Notes: generated by a model not told the origin, from the sequence alone. 64,000 bases of DNA from Fimbriimonadaceae bacterium (GCA_019638775.1 JAHBTD010000001.1:682001-746000); one strand, 5' to 3'. Positions 27,155-35,230 are shown, counted from the stretch's first letter. Numbers and translations are program-made.

Positions 27155-27619
27155 ATGCAAGACGAACTCGTCGAGCTGGTTTTGGAGTTGTATCCGCTCA
27201 TCTATTTCGGCTGTCACACGCGGCACGAGCCCGACCCTGAAACCAGGAAAGGACTCACGCACCAGCAAGAGATGATCTTGGGACACCTCGATGAAGAGGA
27301 CGCGACCAACTTGAATTGGTTGGCCTCTCACATGGGGGTGACACCGTCGACGATGAGCATTCATGTGGACCGGTTAGTGAAGAAGGGGTTTGTCCAGAGA
27401 GTTCAAGCTCAGGACGACCGTCGAAAAGTTGAGCTGCGGCTGACGCCTGAGGGCGTGGCGATCATTGCATCGCAAAATGTGCTTGATCCCGAGCGGGTGG
27501 CGCTTATGCTTGAGCGTTTGACCCCGGATCAGAGGAGAGAGGGCGTGGAAGGGTTACGACTTCTCGCTGAGGCAGCAGGGCAAATCGGTTATGGATACGG
27601 CTCCAAAGACGACACTTAG
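27155..27619 (+). CDS. MarR-family transcriptional regulator
   Basis: 154 residues with a winged-helix domain. The recognition region is LASHMGVTPSTMSIHVDRLVKKGFVQRV, followed by the wing QDDRRKVELRLTPEGV, typical of MarR proteins. The C-terminal helix pair should dimerise. It overlaps the promoter palindrome and shares a transcript with the SRPBCC gene, so it probably represses both and responds to a small ligand. Confidence 0.92.
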   Translation: MQDELVELVLELYPLIYFGCHTRHEPDPETRKGLTHQQEMILGHLDEEDATNLNWLASHMGVTPSTMSIHVDRLVKKGFVQRVQAQDDRRKVELRLTPEGVAIIASQNVLDPERVALMLERLTPDQRREGVEGLRLLAEAAGQIGYGYGSKDDT

Positions 27620-27629
27620 GAGCAACACC

Positions 27630-28175
27630 GTGAAGCGGAGGAAGAAACCGATGATGATTCTTTTGTATTGCGTTTTGGGGCTAGTTGGCCTGGTCGCACT
27701 TTTGGCGATCATTGGCTCGTTTATGCCCAAGTCGCACACGACGATCAGCCAAATCACCTTGGACAAGCCACGATCGGAGGTCTGGGAAACGATCAGCGAT
27801 TTTGAGCATCAGGATTGGCGCACCGATCTCAAGAAGAACGAGCGGCTGCCGGATCAAGACGGGAAGCCTGTGTGGAAAGAGTCTGTGAGCGATATGGACC
27901 TCGTCTTGCGCACCGACGTTTTTGACGCCCCAAGCCGGATGGTTCGCACCATCGCCGATCCGAAGCTGATGTTTCAGGGGCGGTGGGAGTATGAGCTTGA
28001 GGATGAGGGGTCGGGTTGCAAGCTGAAGATCACGGAGCATGGCGAGGTTGCCAACCCGTTGATTCGATTTATGAGCTTGTTCTATGATCCGTCGGCGACA
28101 ATGCGGGAGTATATGACGGGCTTGGCGAAGAAGTTTGGGGAGGAGCCAAGGATTGAGGTTCTGAGGAAGAAGTAG
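27630..28175 (+). CDS. membrane-anchored SRPBCC (START-like) domain protein
   Basis: About 181 residues from a GTG at 27630 with AGGAG 7 nt upstream; an ATG at 27651 with GGAGG is the alternative. One membrane segment (LLYCVLGLVGLVALLAIIG) is followed by a polyketide cyclase/START-like fold (ISQITLDKPRSEVWETISDFEHQ ... GRWEYELEDEGSGCKLKITEHG). These domains bind hydrophobic ligands. The gene follows marR after 10 nt. Confidence 0.85.
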   Translation: MKRRKKPMMILLYCVLGLVGLVALLAIIGSFMPKSHTTISQITLDKPRSEVWETISDFEHQDWRTDLKKNERLPDQDGKPVWKESVSDMDLVLRTDVFDAPSRMVRTIADPKLMFQGRWEYELEDEGSGCKLKITEHGEVANPLIRFMSLFYDPSATMREYMTGLAKKFGEEPRIEVLRKK

Positions 28176-28758
28176 GGGGCCTCTGTGACGCGGCCCGTTG
28201 AGTGGCCTCCACCCTTTGGGAGGGTGGAGGCATGGGGTCATGGTCACTGAAGACAGTGACCCTCCAGCAGCGCGCAGTTTGTGGGGCGTGGGCTAAGGCC
28301 GGAAGTAGTGATTGTCGTCACCCTCACCCCCACCCCTCTCCCATCAAGGGAGAGGGGATTTCCCCGAGTTTGTGCCGTGGTCAGTGGTGTAGCCTCCACT
28401 CTTTGGGAGGGTGGAGGCATGGAAGACGGTCACTGAGGACAGTGACCCTCCAGAGGTGCTGTAGTTTGTGGGACGTGGGCTAAGGCCGGTAGTAGCGATT
28501 TTCGTCACCCTCTCCCCTGGCCCCTCTCCCATCAAGGGAGAGGGGATATGCGCGGTGTTGGAGTGAGGGTTTCCTCCCCCTTGATGGGGGAGGAATCAAA
28601 GGAGGGGGTGATTGGACAGCTCAACCTGCCTCGTCAACGAAGGGCCTCACGACCGACGTTCCGCTTGGGGAAAAGCTGCGGTCATCCTCACCCTCTCCCC
28701 TGACCCCTCTCCCATCAAGGGAGAGGGGCTATCTCGAAGAGCCGGGGAAGGGTCTGGA
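28176..28758. repeat. 583-nt gap: three-hairpin repeats and a 140-nt direct repeat
   Basis: Two ~185-bp three-hairpin units (about 28200-28510) are followed by the block at about 28545-28688 (GTTGGAGTGAGGGTTT ... AGCTGCGGTCAT). This block recurs almost unchanged at about 29982-30123, on the other side of the DUF554 gene. A final CCCCTCTCCC/GGGAGAGGGG palindrome lies at about 28704-28728. Confidence 0.85.
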
Positions 28759-29493
28759 TTACACTGAATCCGGTTCTGGCGGAGCCGTTCGCTTTCTTCG
28801 CTTTTGAATCTGCCAGATGATGAGCGGTGTGATTGCCAAGGCGGGGAGGTATGAAGCCGTTTCGACTCTCTTCATATCGAGCAAGCCGAAGCCGATCGCC
28901 ACCAGCATGAGACCGCCGGTTGCCGACGTCTCGATCAGCATTTCGGCGTTCTCGGCGAGCGGTTTGAGTTGGCGGGCGAGGAGGGTGAGGATGCCCTGGA
29001 AAATAAGGACGATCCCGGCGACAACGACCATCGCTATCCCATCCTTCCCAAGCGATACGGCAAAAAAGAAGGCAACGATGCCATCGAGGGTGGACTTGAT
29101 GGCGAGCAGGTCGATCTTCTTTTCGAGTGCGTCTTGCATGCAGCCCAGCAGCGTCATGGGGCCCACGCAGAAGAGCACGGAGGTTGTAATGAGGGCTTCT
29201 TGGAAGTGCTGCGTTCCACCGCCTGCAAAGTTCGTCTTTGCCCAGTCTGAAAACAGTTCGATCCCGTGGTGGATGCCAAGCAGCAGTCCAAGGCAGCCGC
29301 CAATGACGAGTGAAATGGCCACGACGATGATGTTCTTGGTTTCCAGAAACTGTTTGAGCCCTATTCCGACCGTAACGAGGCCGAGCGCGGTGATGGCGAT
29401 GGTTTTGTACTCCGTTGGGATGTACAGTCCGACGGTCATGCCCAGCACGCCTCCACCGGCAACTGTGGCTGTGTTCAGAAGCGTTCCGCGCAT
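28759..29493 (-). CDS. DUF554 family membrane protein
   Basis: 244 residues with about seven hydrophobic segments. The N-terminus MRGTLLNTATVAGGGVLG and later stretches (TALGLVTVGIGLKQFLET, SVLFCVGPMTLLGCMQDAL, LDGIVAFFFAVSLG) match DUF554 (PF04474; YdfK/YqgA type), proposed transporters of unknown substrate. Near-identical direct repeats of about 140 nt flank it, so it could be lost or duplicated by recombination. Confidence 0.9.
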   Translation of the reverse strand: MRGTLLNTATVAGGGVLGMTVGLYIPTEYKTIAITALGLVTVGIGLKQFLETKNIIVVAISLVIGGCLGLLLGIHHGIELFSDWAKTNFAGGGTQHFQEALITTSVLFCVGPMTLLGCMQDALEKKIDLLAIKSTLDGIVAFFFAVSLGKDGIAMVVVAGIVLIFQGILTLLARQLKPLAENAEMLIETSATGGLMLVAIGFGLLDMKRVETASYLPALAITPLIIWQIQKRRKRTAPPEPDSV

Positions 29494-30250
29494 GGCTGAT
29501 GATTATGGACGGTTTAGGGATGGTGGGGGTGATTGGTTAGACGCAGAACCTGCTCTGGGCACTTGCGGAGCCTTGTTTTCGTCAGACTCTCCCTTGCCCC
29601 TCTTCCATCAAAGGAGAGGGGATTTTCCGGAGTTCGTGCCGCGGTTGAGGTGTAGCCTCCACCCTTTGGGAGGGTGGAGGCATGGACGATGGTCACTGAG
29701 GACAGTGACCCTCCAGCGGCGCTGTAATTTGCTAGGTGTGGGCTACGGTCAAGGAAGCGGTTGTCGTCACCCTCTCCCCTAGCCCCTCTCCCATCAAGGG
29801 AGAGGGATTCTCCCGAGTTCGTACCGTGGTTGAGGTGTAGCCTCCACCCTTTGGGAGAGTGGAGGCATGGAAGACGGTCACTGAGGACAGTGACCCTCCA
29901 GCCGTATATTCCAAGTCGCGGGCGGCTAAGGCCAAGGAAGCGGTTGTCATCACCCTCTCCCCTCTCCCATCAAGGGAGAGGGGATGTGCGCGGCGTTGGA
30001 GTGAGGGTTTTTTTCCCTTGATGCGGGAGGAAGCAAAGGAGGGGGTGATTGGACAGCTCAACCTGCCTCGTCAACGAAGGGCCTCACGACCGACGTTCCG
30101 CTTGGGGAAAAGCTGCGGTCATTGTCACCCTCTCACCTCCCCCTTTCCCATCAAGTGAGAGGGGATTCACGCGGCGAAGGAATGAGCGTGAGCCCTATGC
30201 CTCCCGTCAAGGAAGAGGGGAGTCCTTGTTTCGGGGAGAGAGATGCGGGG
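29494..30250. repeat. 757-nt gap: tandem three-hairpin units and direct repeat copy 2
   Basis: Two units begin at about 29581 and 29768, each with the CCCTCTCCC, GCCTCCACCC and GGTCACTG inverted repeats. A shortened third unit (29949) runs into the direct repeat at about 29982-30123. The last part is degenerate (TTTCCCATCAAGTGAGAGGGG). Short reading frames across it, on either strand, only translate the palindromes. Confidence 0.85.
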
Positions 30251-30733
30251 TCACTTGATTCGGCAGGAAGAGACGCCCATCTTTTCGTAGTATCGCTGGT
30301 GATACTCTTCGGCTCGGTAGAACTCGCCAGCGGGCGAGAGCTGCGTTGCGATCTGACGATTTGCATTGCGCGTTGCGTTGATCGAGTCCAGATATGCCTG
30401 AGCCTGCTGCGCTTGCTCATCGGTCGTCGTGAGAATAATGCTTCGGTATTGCGAACTTGCACCCCGGCTGAACGATGCGTCGTGGATCGAAAAGAACTGC
30501 TTGAGCAGGGTCTCATAAGTGACCATGCTTGGATCAAACTGCACACGTACGACCTCGGCATGACCGGTGCCGCCATCGCAGACCGTTCTGTAGGTAGGGT
30601 CAGGGGTGTGCCCTCCGGCATACCCACTCTCGGCTTCAACCACTCCGTCCAACTGACGGAAGGCGTCTTCTACGCCCCAAAATCAACCGGCGCCGAAGAT
30701 CGTGTATTCCAATCTTGAGTTTATTGTGTTCAT
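30251..30733 (-). CDS. msrA: peptide methionine sulfoxide reductase MsrA, candidate selenoprotein
   Basis: Reading through the TGA at 30683-30685 gives a complete 160-residue MsrA. Residues 11-20 read TIFGAG-U-FWG, placing TGA at the attacking cysteine of the invariant GCFWG motif. After it come VEDAFRQLDGVVEAESGYAGG, TGHAEVVRVQFDP, QYRSII, the PAGEFYRAEEYHQRYYEK block and a resolving cysteine near the end (SSC). The ATG at 30733 is the only start that includes the motif; no strong ribosome site is seen. The enzyme repairs methionine-S-sulfoxide. Without readthrough the product would lack its catalytic residue. MsrA selenoproteins are known from algae and some clostridia. Confidence 0.85.
30643..30661 (-). 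promoter_or_regulatory. candidate bacterial SECIS of msrA
   Basis: Positions 22-40 after the TGA form UUCCGUC and GACGGAG arms (7 bp, one U-G) with apical loop AGUUG. The loop G is the second loop base and lies 30 nt after the TGA, the same distance as in the TlpA-like gene. A second hairpin (GGCGU/ACGCC) lies between TGA and this stem but is too close to the TGA and has an A-first loop. Confidence 0.6.
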
Positions 30734-31063
30734 GTCTACAGTCAAAGAAGTATTGAAATCGCATTTGGATTCCAGGGCCTAGCGTTCTTGCGGGACCCTA
30801 GACGAATCGCACAAACCGACTTGAACGGTTCCTTATTGCCTGTGCACAGGGGCATAATCGGGGAGCGGGCTCCCAGGGGAAGGTGGTTTCTCGCAATATA
30901 GCAAGAGTGAATGATTGTCTCTTGCAAAAGCGCAAAGCCGCGAAGTGAATGCAAAGGTGAATGATTGTTTCTCGCAAAGGCGCCAAGTGAACGCACAGGT
31001 GATTCATTGATTCTCGCAAGGACGCCAAGATACGAAGTGAACACTCAGAGATTTATCGGACTC
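30734..31063. repeat. 330-nt gap with imperfect CGC-type direct repeats
   Basis: About 30900-31035 holds four diverged copies of a unit like GTGAATGATTGTTTCTCGCA followed by AAGGCGCCAAG. Related strings occur near 36560 and 38435. The start of the gap (30734-30890) lacks recognisable features apart from one short palindromic stretch (GGGAGCGGGCTCCC). Confidence 0.7.
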
Positions 31064-32344
31064 ATGAAACGCCTCATCTCCCAGATATGCACGATTGCGC
31101 TCGTCGCTGGCGTTTTGTTCATCTGCCTGTCGTGCAAGCGTGCGGAGGCGGGCAACAAGGTTGTTATTCGCATCTCGAATTGGGGCGGCGTGCAAGACGA
31201 CAACGAATATGAGCGGACGATCAAGGCGCTTTACGATCAGTTTGAAAAGGAAAACCCCGATACCGACGTTGTGGTTGAGCGGGTTGCGGGCGAATACGTT
31301 CCCAAGATGCTTCTAAGCTTTGTGGCGGGGGCGGAGCCGGACATCATGACTTTGGATGCCAGCAGCGCTGCCGTGTTCATGAACAACGGGGTTCTCAAGG
31401 ACCTCAGCCCGTTGATGGAGGCCGAAAAGGACTTCAACTTGGACGATTATTTTCCGAACGTTGTGGACATTGCACGGCGGGGCGATAAGCTCTTTGCGGT
31501 CCCGATCGACTTCACCCCGATGGTGCTCTACTACAACAAGAAGATGTTCCGCGATGCGGGCGTGCCCTATCCGAAGCCGGGTTGGACGTGGGACGAGTTT
31601 CGGGCGACGGCAAAGTCGCTGACCCGGGGAGAGGATCAGTACGGATTTGTCTTCGCCAATTGGATGCCCGGTTGGATCATGTGGCTTTGGAATAACGGTG
31701 GAGACGTTCTTTCCCCCGATGGCACGAGAGCCTCTGGCTACCTGGACAGTCCACAGAACGCCGAAGCCGTTAGCTTTCTCCGCGACATCATCAACGTCGA
31801 CAAGTCAGCCCCAACGCTCAGCCAAGCCGAGTCGATGGGTGTTGATCTCTTTGCCCAAGGCAACGCAGCGATGACGATTGTTGGGCATTGGGCGATCGTG
31901 GGCTATAAAGCTCCAGGCTCAAAGATTAGGGTGGAGGATTTGGGGGTTGTGGAGTTGCCGCGCAAGGTCCATGACCAGTCGGTGACTGTGATCTATGAAG
32001 CTGGTCTGGCGATGAGCAAGAACTGCAAGCATCCAGAGGAAGCTTGGCGGCTGATCAAGTTTTTGACCAGCTATCGGTATCAGAAGGCTTATAACTCGAC
32101 GGGGATTGCGATCTGTGCACGGAAGGATATTGCGGAAGAGCATGCGCAAGGGGAACTGGAGGAGTCGTTCTTGCGGATTGTGCCGAGTGGGCGGGTGCCG
32201 TGGGGTGCGAAAGTCGAGGGTTATGATTACGTGGAAACGATGGGGGTGCAGTTGATGGACAGCGTTCTGAAGCAAGGGCGCGATCCACAGCAGGCGTTGA
32301 CCATGGCGGCGAAGAAGATCGATAAGGATTTTGCGAGGAAATGA
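31064..32344 (+). CDS. sugar ABC transporter solute-binding lipoprotein
   Basis: 426 residues. The signal ends in a lipobox (CLSC), so the protein is lipid-anchored. The mature part is a family 1 extracellular solute-binding protein: VVIRISNWGGVQDDNEYERT, LLSFVAGAEPDIMTLDASSA, KDLSPLMEAEKDFNLDDYF, FAVPIDFTPMVLYYNKKMFRDAG. It should deliver an oligosaccharide or similar sugar to the permeases encoded next. The stop codon is the start of a palindromic repeat element. Confidence 0.93.
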   Translation: MKRLISQICTIALVAGVLFICLSCKRAEAGNKVVIRISNWGGVQDDNEYERTIKALYDQFEKENPDTDVVVERVAGEYVPKMLLSFVAGAEPDIMTLDASSAAVFMNNGVLKDLSPLMEAEKDFNLDDYFPNVVDIARRGDKLFAVPIDFTPMVLYYNKKMFRDAGVPYPKPGWTWDEFRATAKSLTRGEDQYGFVFANWMPGWIMWLWNNGGDVLSPDGTRASGYLDSPQNAEAVSFLRDIINVDKSAPTLSQAESMGVDLFAQGNAAMTIVGHWAIVGYKAPGSKIRVEDLGVVELPRKVHDQSVTVIYEAGLAMSKNCKHPEEAWRLIKFLTSYRYQKAYNSTGIAICARKDIAEEHAQGELEESFLRIVPSGRVPWGAKVEGYDYVETMGVQLMDSVLKQGRDPQQALTMAAKKIDKDFARK

Positions 32345-32582
32345 TGGGGGAGGAATCAAAGGAGGGGGTGATTGGACGGCTCAGTCAGCGTCGTCAACGA
32401 AGGGCCTATAGCCCGGCCTTCCGTTTGGGCGGAGGCATCGGCAGTTGTCACCCTCTCCCCTACCCCTCTCCCATCAAGGGAGAGGGAGGTTCCCTCTCTC
32501 GGCGACTGTCGTCACCCTCTGCCCCGGATAAATCGGGATCTAAGGACCTGCTCCTCTCCCATCGAGGGAGAGGGAGGGGGCC
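32341..32582. repeat. repeat element inside the sugar transporter operon
   Basis: A diverged relative of the 140-nt block (ATGGGGGAGGAATCAAAGGA ...) starts at the stop codon of the binding protein gene and is followed by two CCCCTCTCCC/GGGAGAGGG palindromes. The right arm of the last one (about 32566-32580, GGGAGAGGGAGGGGG) serves as the apparent Shine-Dalgarno of the next gene. Confidence 0.8.
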
Positions 32583-32585
32583 GCA

Positions 32586-33464
32586 GTGAAGCGTTCCCGA
32601 ATCGGCTACCTGTTTGTGGCACCGGCTTTTGTTCATCTGCTGGTGTTTGCGTTGATTCCGATCCTTTACGCGCTGTATCTCAGCTTCTTCAAGTGGCACA
32701 TTCTGAAGGAAGAGAAACCGTTTGTGGGGATGCAGAATTACGTGGACGCAGTAACCGATCCGCCGTTCTGGAATGCGATGTGGAACTCGCTGCGGTATAC
32801 GCTGGTGAGCGTTCCGGTTGGGCTTTTGGTAGCGCTGCTGGTTGCGATTCTGGTGAACCAGAAGATGCGCGGAATGACGATCTTTCGCACGATCTATTAC
32901 ATCCCTTCGATCTGTTCGGGCGTTGCTATCGCGATGATGTGGATTTACATCTATCTGCCTACCAACGGACTGATTTCCGGCACCCTCAACGCCATCGGGA
33001 TCAAGAACGAGATCAACCTTTTGAACAACGTGGCAACAGCGATGTGGGCACTGGTTTTCATGTCGATCTGGACCGGGCTGGGACCGCGGATGGTGCTGTT
33101 TTTGGCGGGGTTGGTGGGGATCCCACAATCGCTTTATGAGGCGGCTCAGCTTGATGGTGCGAACAAGCTGCGCGAGTTTTGGTCGATCACGCTGCCGATG
33201 CTGGCCCCGACCACGATGTTTGTGGTGATCACCAGCACGATCTCGGCGATGCAGATTTTCACGCCGGTATATATGATGACCAAGGGCGGGCCGGAGGGTT
33301 CGACCGATGTGATCGGCTACCACATCTACACCGATGCTTGGCAGAAGTTTCACATTGGGCTGGCGTCGTCGAAGTCGTTCTTGCTGCTGATTGCGATCTT
33401 GGCGGTGTCGGTGTTTCAGTACCGGTTGATGAAGCGGCAGATGGAGGGCTATAGTGCGGGATAG
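32586..33464 (+). CDS. sugar ABC transporter permease, MalF type
   Basis: 292 residues with six predicted membrane segments. The EAA loop that contacts the ATPase is EAAQLDGANKLREFWSITLP (about 186-205). The start is GTG at 32586, 5 nt after a G-rich stretch supplied by the preceding repeat. The protein forms the membrane channel with the MalG-type permease encoded downstream. No ATPase gene is in this operon, so a shared MsmX-like ATPase elsewhere is expected (inference). Confidence 0.92.
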   Translation: MKRSRIGYLFVAPAFVHLLVFALIPILYALYLSFFKWHILKEEKPFVGMQNYVDAVTDPPFWNAMWNSLRYTLVSVPVGLLVALLVAILVNQKMRGMTIFRTIYYIPSICSGVAIAMMWIYIYLPTNGLISGTLNAIGIKNEINLLNNVATAMWALVFMSIWTGLGPRMVLFLAGLVGIPQSLYEAAQLDGANKLREFWSITLPMLAPTTMFVVITSTISAMQIFTPVYMMTKGGPEGSTDVIGYHIYTDAWQKFHIGLASSKSFLLLIAILAVSVFQYRLMKRQMEGYSAG

Positions 33465-33642
33465 TCAAATCAAACTCGTTGGTATTACGCTCGTACTGGT
33501 CGGCTTTGCTCTGGAAGTCTATGGCTGGTGGCAGGTCGTTTTCGTAGAGGCAACCGTATTGGCATTCGTAGCAATCTTTGCGGGAGTTATTCTTGGTTTT
33601 ATAGCGGTCACGATGACCCCGAGGGGAGGTCGCAATGCGTGA
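33454..33642 (+). CDS. small two-helix membrane protein within the sugar transporter operon
   Basis: 62 residues from a GTG at 33454. Two hydrophobic segments (LVGITLVLVGFALEVYGWW and a longer one at about 28-54) end in a basic tail (TPRGGRNA). It overlaps the MalF-type gene by 11 nt and the MalG-type gene by 8 nt, so all three are translated together. I know no standard component of this kind in CUT1 sugar transporters; it may be an extra membrane subunit. Confidence 0.65.
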   Translation: MRDSQIKLVGITLVLVGFALEVYGWWQVVFVEATVLAFVAIFAGVILGFIAVTMTPRGGRNA

Positions 33643-34651
33643 AGATCAAGTTGACCGTGGGTGGCGACGCATTTGGCTCTTTTTGGGAGTCCTCGTCGCG
33701 CTCTTGTTGCCGATCGCTTTTGTACCGGTCGAGCCCTTTGCAAAGCTCATTCTGGCCTGCATTGCGATATTGCTGACTTCGAGCATCCTTGTGCCTTCGA
33801 TTGTGGAGCCAGTGAATCCCGACGCGGCAAAGTCGGTTCGGATGGGATTCAACATCGTCTGGCTGCTCGCGCTTGGCGTCTTTCTTATCGCGCCGTTTGT
33901 TTGGATGATCTTGATCTCGCTGCGTGAAAGCAACACACCTATCCCGAGTCTTTATGAGGTGATTCCCGAGAATGCGCATTGGGAGAACTACGCGAAGATC
34001 GTCACGATGGAGGACATCCCGGTGCTGCGGTTCTTTTGGAACTCAGTGTTTGTCTCCGTTAGCGTTGTGCTTGGGCAGTTGCTCGTTTGTAGCATGGCGG
34101 CGTATGCCTTTTCCAGGCTCAAGTTTAAGGGTCGGGACAGCCTTTTTATGGCGTTCCTGTTTAGCATGATGTTCGGCGGGCCGGTGGTGCAGATTCCGGT
34201 CTATCTGATGATGCGGGGCTTTGGGTGGCTGGACACTTATGCAGCGCTGATCGTCCCGGGCGTGAGCAGCGCTTTCAACGTTTTTTTGTTCCGGCAGTTC
34301 TTTATGCAGATTCCGATGGAGCTTGACGAAGCCGCGAGGATCGACGGAGCGGGGGAGTTTCGCATCTATTGGAAGGTGATTTTGCCGCTGAGCAAGGCGG
34401 CCTTGGCGACGGGTGGGGCGTTCACTTTCTTTGCGGTTTGGACCGACTTCTTCTGGCCTTTGCTGGTGACGAATTCGATGGAGATGCGGACGCTGGAGGT
34501 TGGGCTGAGCGTGTTTAAGACGAGCTATGGAAACAGCAATTGGCCGTTGCAGATGACGGCAGCGGTGGTTGTGCTGATCCCGATGCTGCTGGTTTTCCTC
34601 TTCACTCAGCGGTTCTTTACAAAGGGCGTTGTGATGGGGAGTGTGAAGTGA
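33635..34651 (+). CDS. sugar ABC transporter permease, MalG type, with N-terminal extension
   Basis: 338 residues. The typical MalG part begins with the segment IVWLLALGVFLIAPFVWMIL (about 70-90) and contains the EAA loop DEAARIDGAGEFRIYWKVIL. Before it are about 65 extra residues with two additional hydrophobic segments (IWLFLGVLVALLLPIAFV and LILACIAILLTSSILVP). Standard MalG proteins of about 275 residues lack these. The gene overlaps the small membrane protein gene by 8 nt. Confidence 0.9.
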   Translation: MREDQVDRGWRRIWLFLGVLVALLLPIAFVPVEPFAKLILACIAILLTSSILVPSIVEPVNPDAAKSVRMGFNIVWLLALGVFLIAPFVWMILISLRESNTPIPSLYEVIPENAHWENYAKIVTMEDIPVLRFFWNSVFVSVSVVLGQLLVCSMAAYAFSRLKFKGRDSLFMAFLFSMMFGGPVVQIPVYLMMRGFGWLDTYAALIVPGVSSAFNVFLFRQFFMQIPMELDEAARIDGAGEFRIYWKVILPLSKAALATGGAFTFFAVWTDFFWPLLVTNSMEMRTLEVGLSVFKTSYGNSNWPLQMTAAVVVLIPMLLVFLFTQRFFTKGVVMGSVK

Positions 34652-34912
34652 TTGGAGATCAGATTTGGGTTGAGGAGGGAGCTGCTCTTATGGAGAAGCG
34701 AGGCGTCACCCCCACCTCGGTCCTCCCCCGTCAAGGGGGAGGAGGACGTCCCTCTACACATGCGGGGATATCCAGGTCTGTGATCGGCAATAGCTAGTAG
34801 CAGGGAGCTTTGACATAGGATGCGGAGTTCTGATTGCAGATTTCGGTCCTCATACTCCCCCTTACAATCCTTACCCTTTACGATCTTTACAACTATTGCC
34901 GAGCCCAGAAGC
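34652..34912. repeat. palindrome and nonamer repeats
   Basis: A TCCTCCCCCGTCAAGGGGGA palindrome lies at about 34722-34741, and TTACAATCC / TTTACGATCTTTACAAC units, matching those near 13930, lie at about 34861-34893. No gene in this stretch. Confidence 0.7.
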
Positions 34913-34952
34913 AAAAAAAGCTCCCCACGCTCAACTGAGCGCGGGGAGCTTT
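34913..34952 (-). terminator. Rho-independent terminator of the FlgM-like gene
   Basis: On the minus strand, AAAGCTCCCC-G-CGCTC and GAGCG-T-GGGGAGCTTT pair around a 4-nt loop and run into TTTTTTT. It begins 8 nt after the stop codon. Confidence 0.95.
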
Positions 34953-34960
34953 GAATTTGA

Positions 34961-35230
34961 TTACCGAACCTGATCGGCGATGTTTCTTCGAATCATCGCG
35001 TCGGCGATTTCGTCGCCTGTTGGGTTGTATTGACCGGACTCGATCTTCGCCTTGAGTTCTGCAACTCGATCTTCTCGGTCTGGCATTTCAACGACCAGCT
35101 TCGTGACGGCCTCGACCATTTCTGGTTCGATCGGATATTCCGGGTCGTCGATGCCGTGCGCCAGGTCTTCGATGTCGCTGATGACTCCGCGACCCATTAT
35201 TCTCTTTACTTCTTCGTTCGAAATTTGCAT
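34961..35230 (-). CDS. FlgM-like anti-sigma factor
   Basis: 89 residues. The C-terminal half REDRVAELKAKIESGQYNPTGDEIADAMIRR has the FlgM signature (helix, SGxY, helix) by which FlgM holds sigma-28. The start at 35230 has GGAGG 6 nt upstream. FlgM represses late flagellar genes until it is exported through the hook-basal body. No flagellar gene lies in the window, so it stands as a single transcription unit with its own strong terminator. Confidence 0.8.
   Translation of the reverse strand: MQISNEEVKRIMGRGVISDIEDLAHGIDDPEYPIEPEMVEAVTKLVVEMPDREDRVAELKAKIESGQYNPTGDEIADAMIRRNIADQVR

Noticed and set aside
28202-28483. Small plus-strand frame rich in HPHPSPIKGEG-type peptides
   Set aside because: It is only the translation of the palindromic repeat modules; similar peptides appear at every copy and on both strands.
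26706-30225. CRISPR array
   Set aside because: The palindromic units are about 185 bp with conserved linkers and no unique spacers; no cas gene is present.
32460-33353. 297-codon minus-strand frame
   Set aside because: Antisense to the MalF-type permease, with shadow-type composition.
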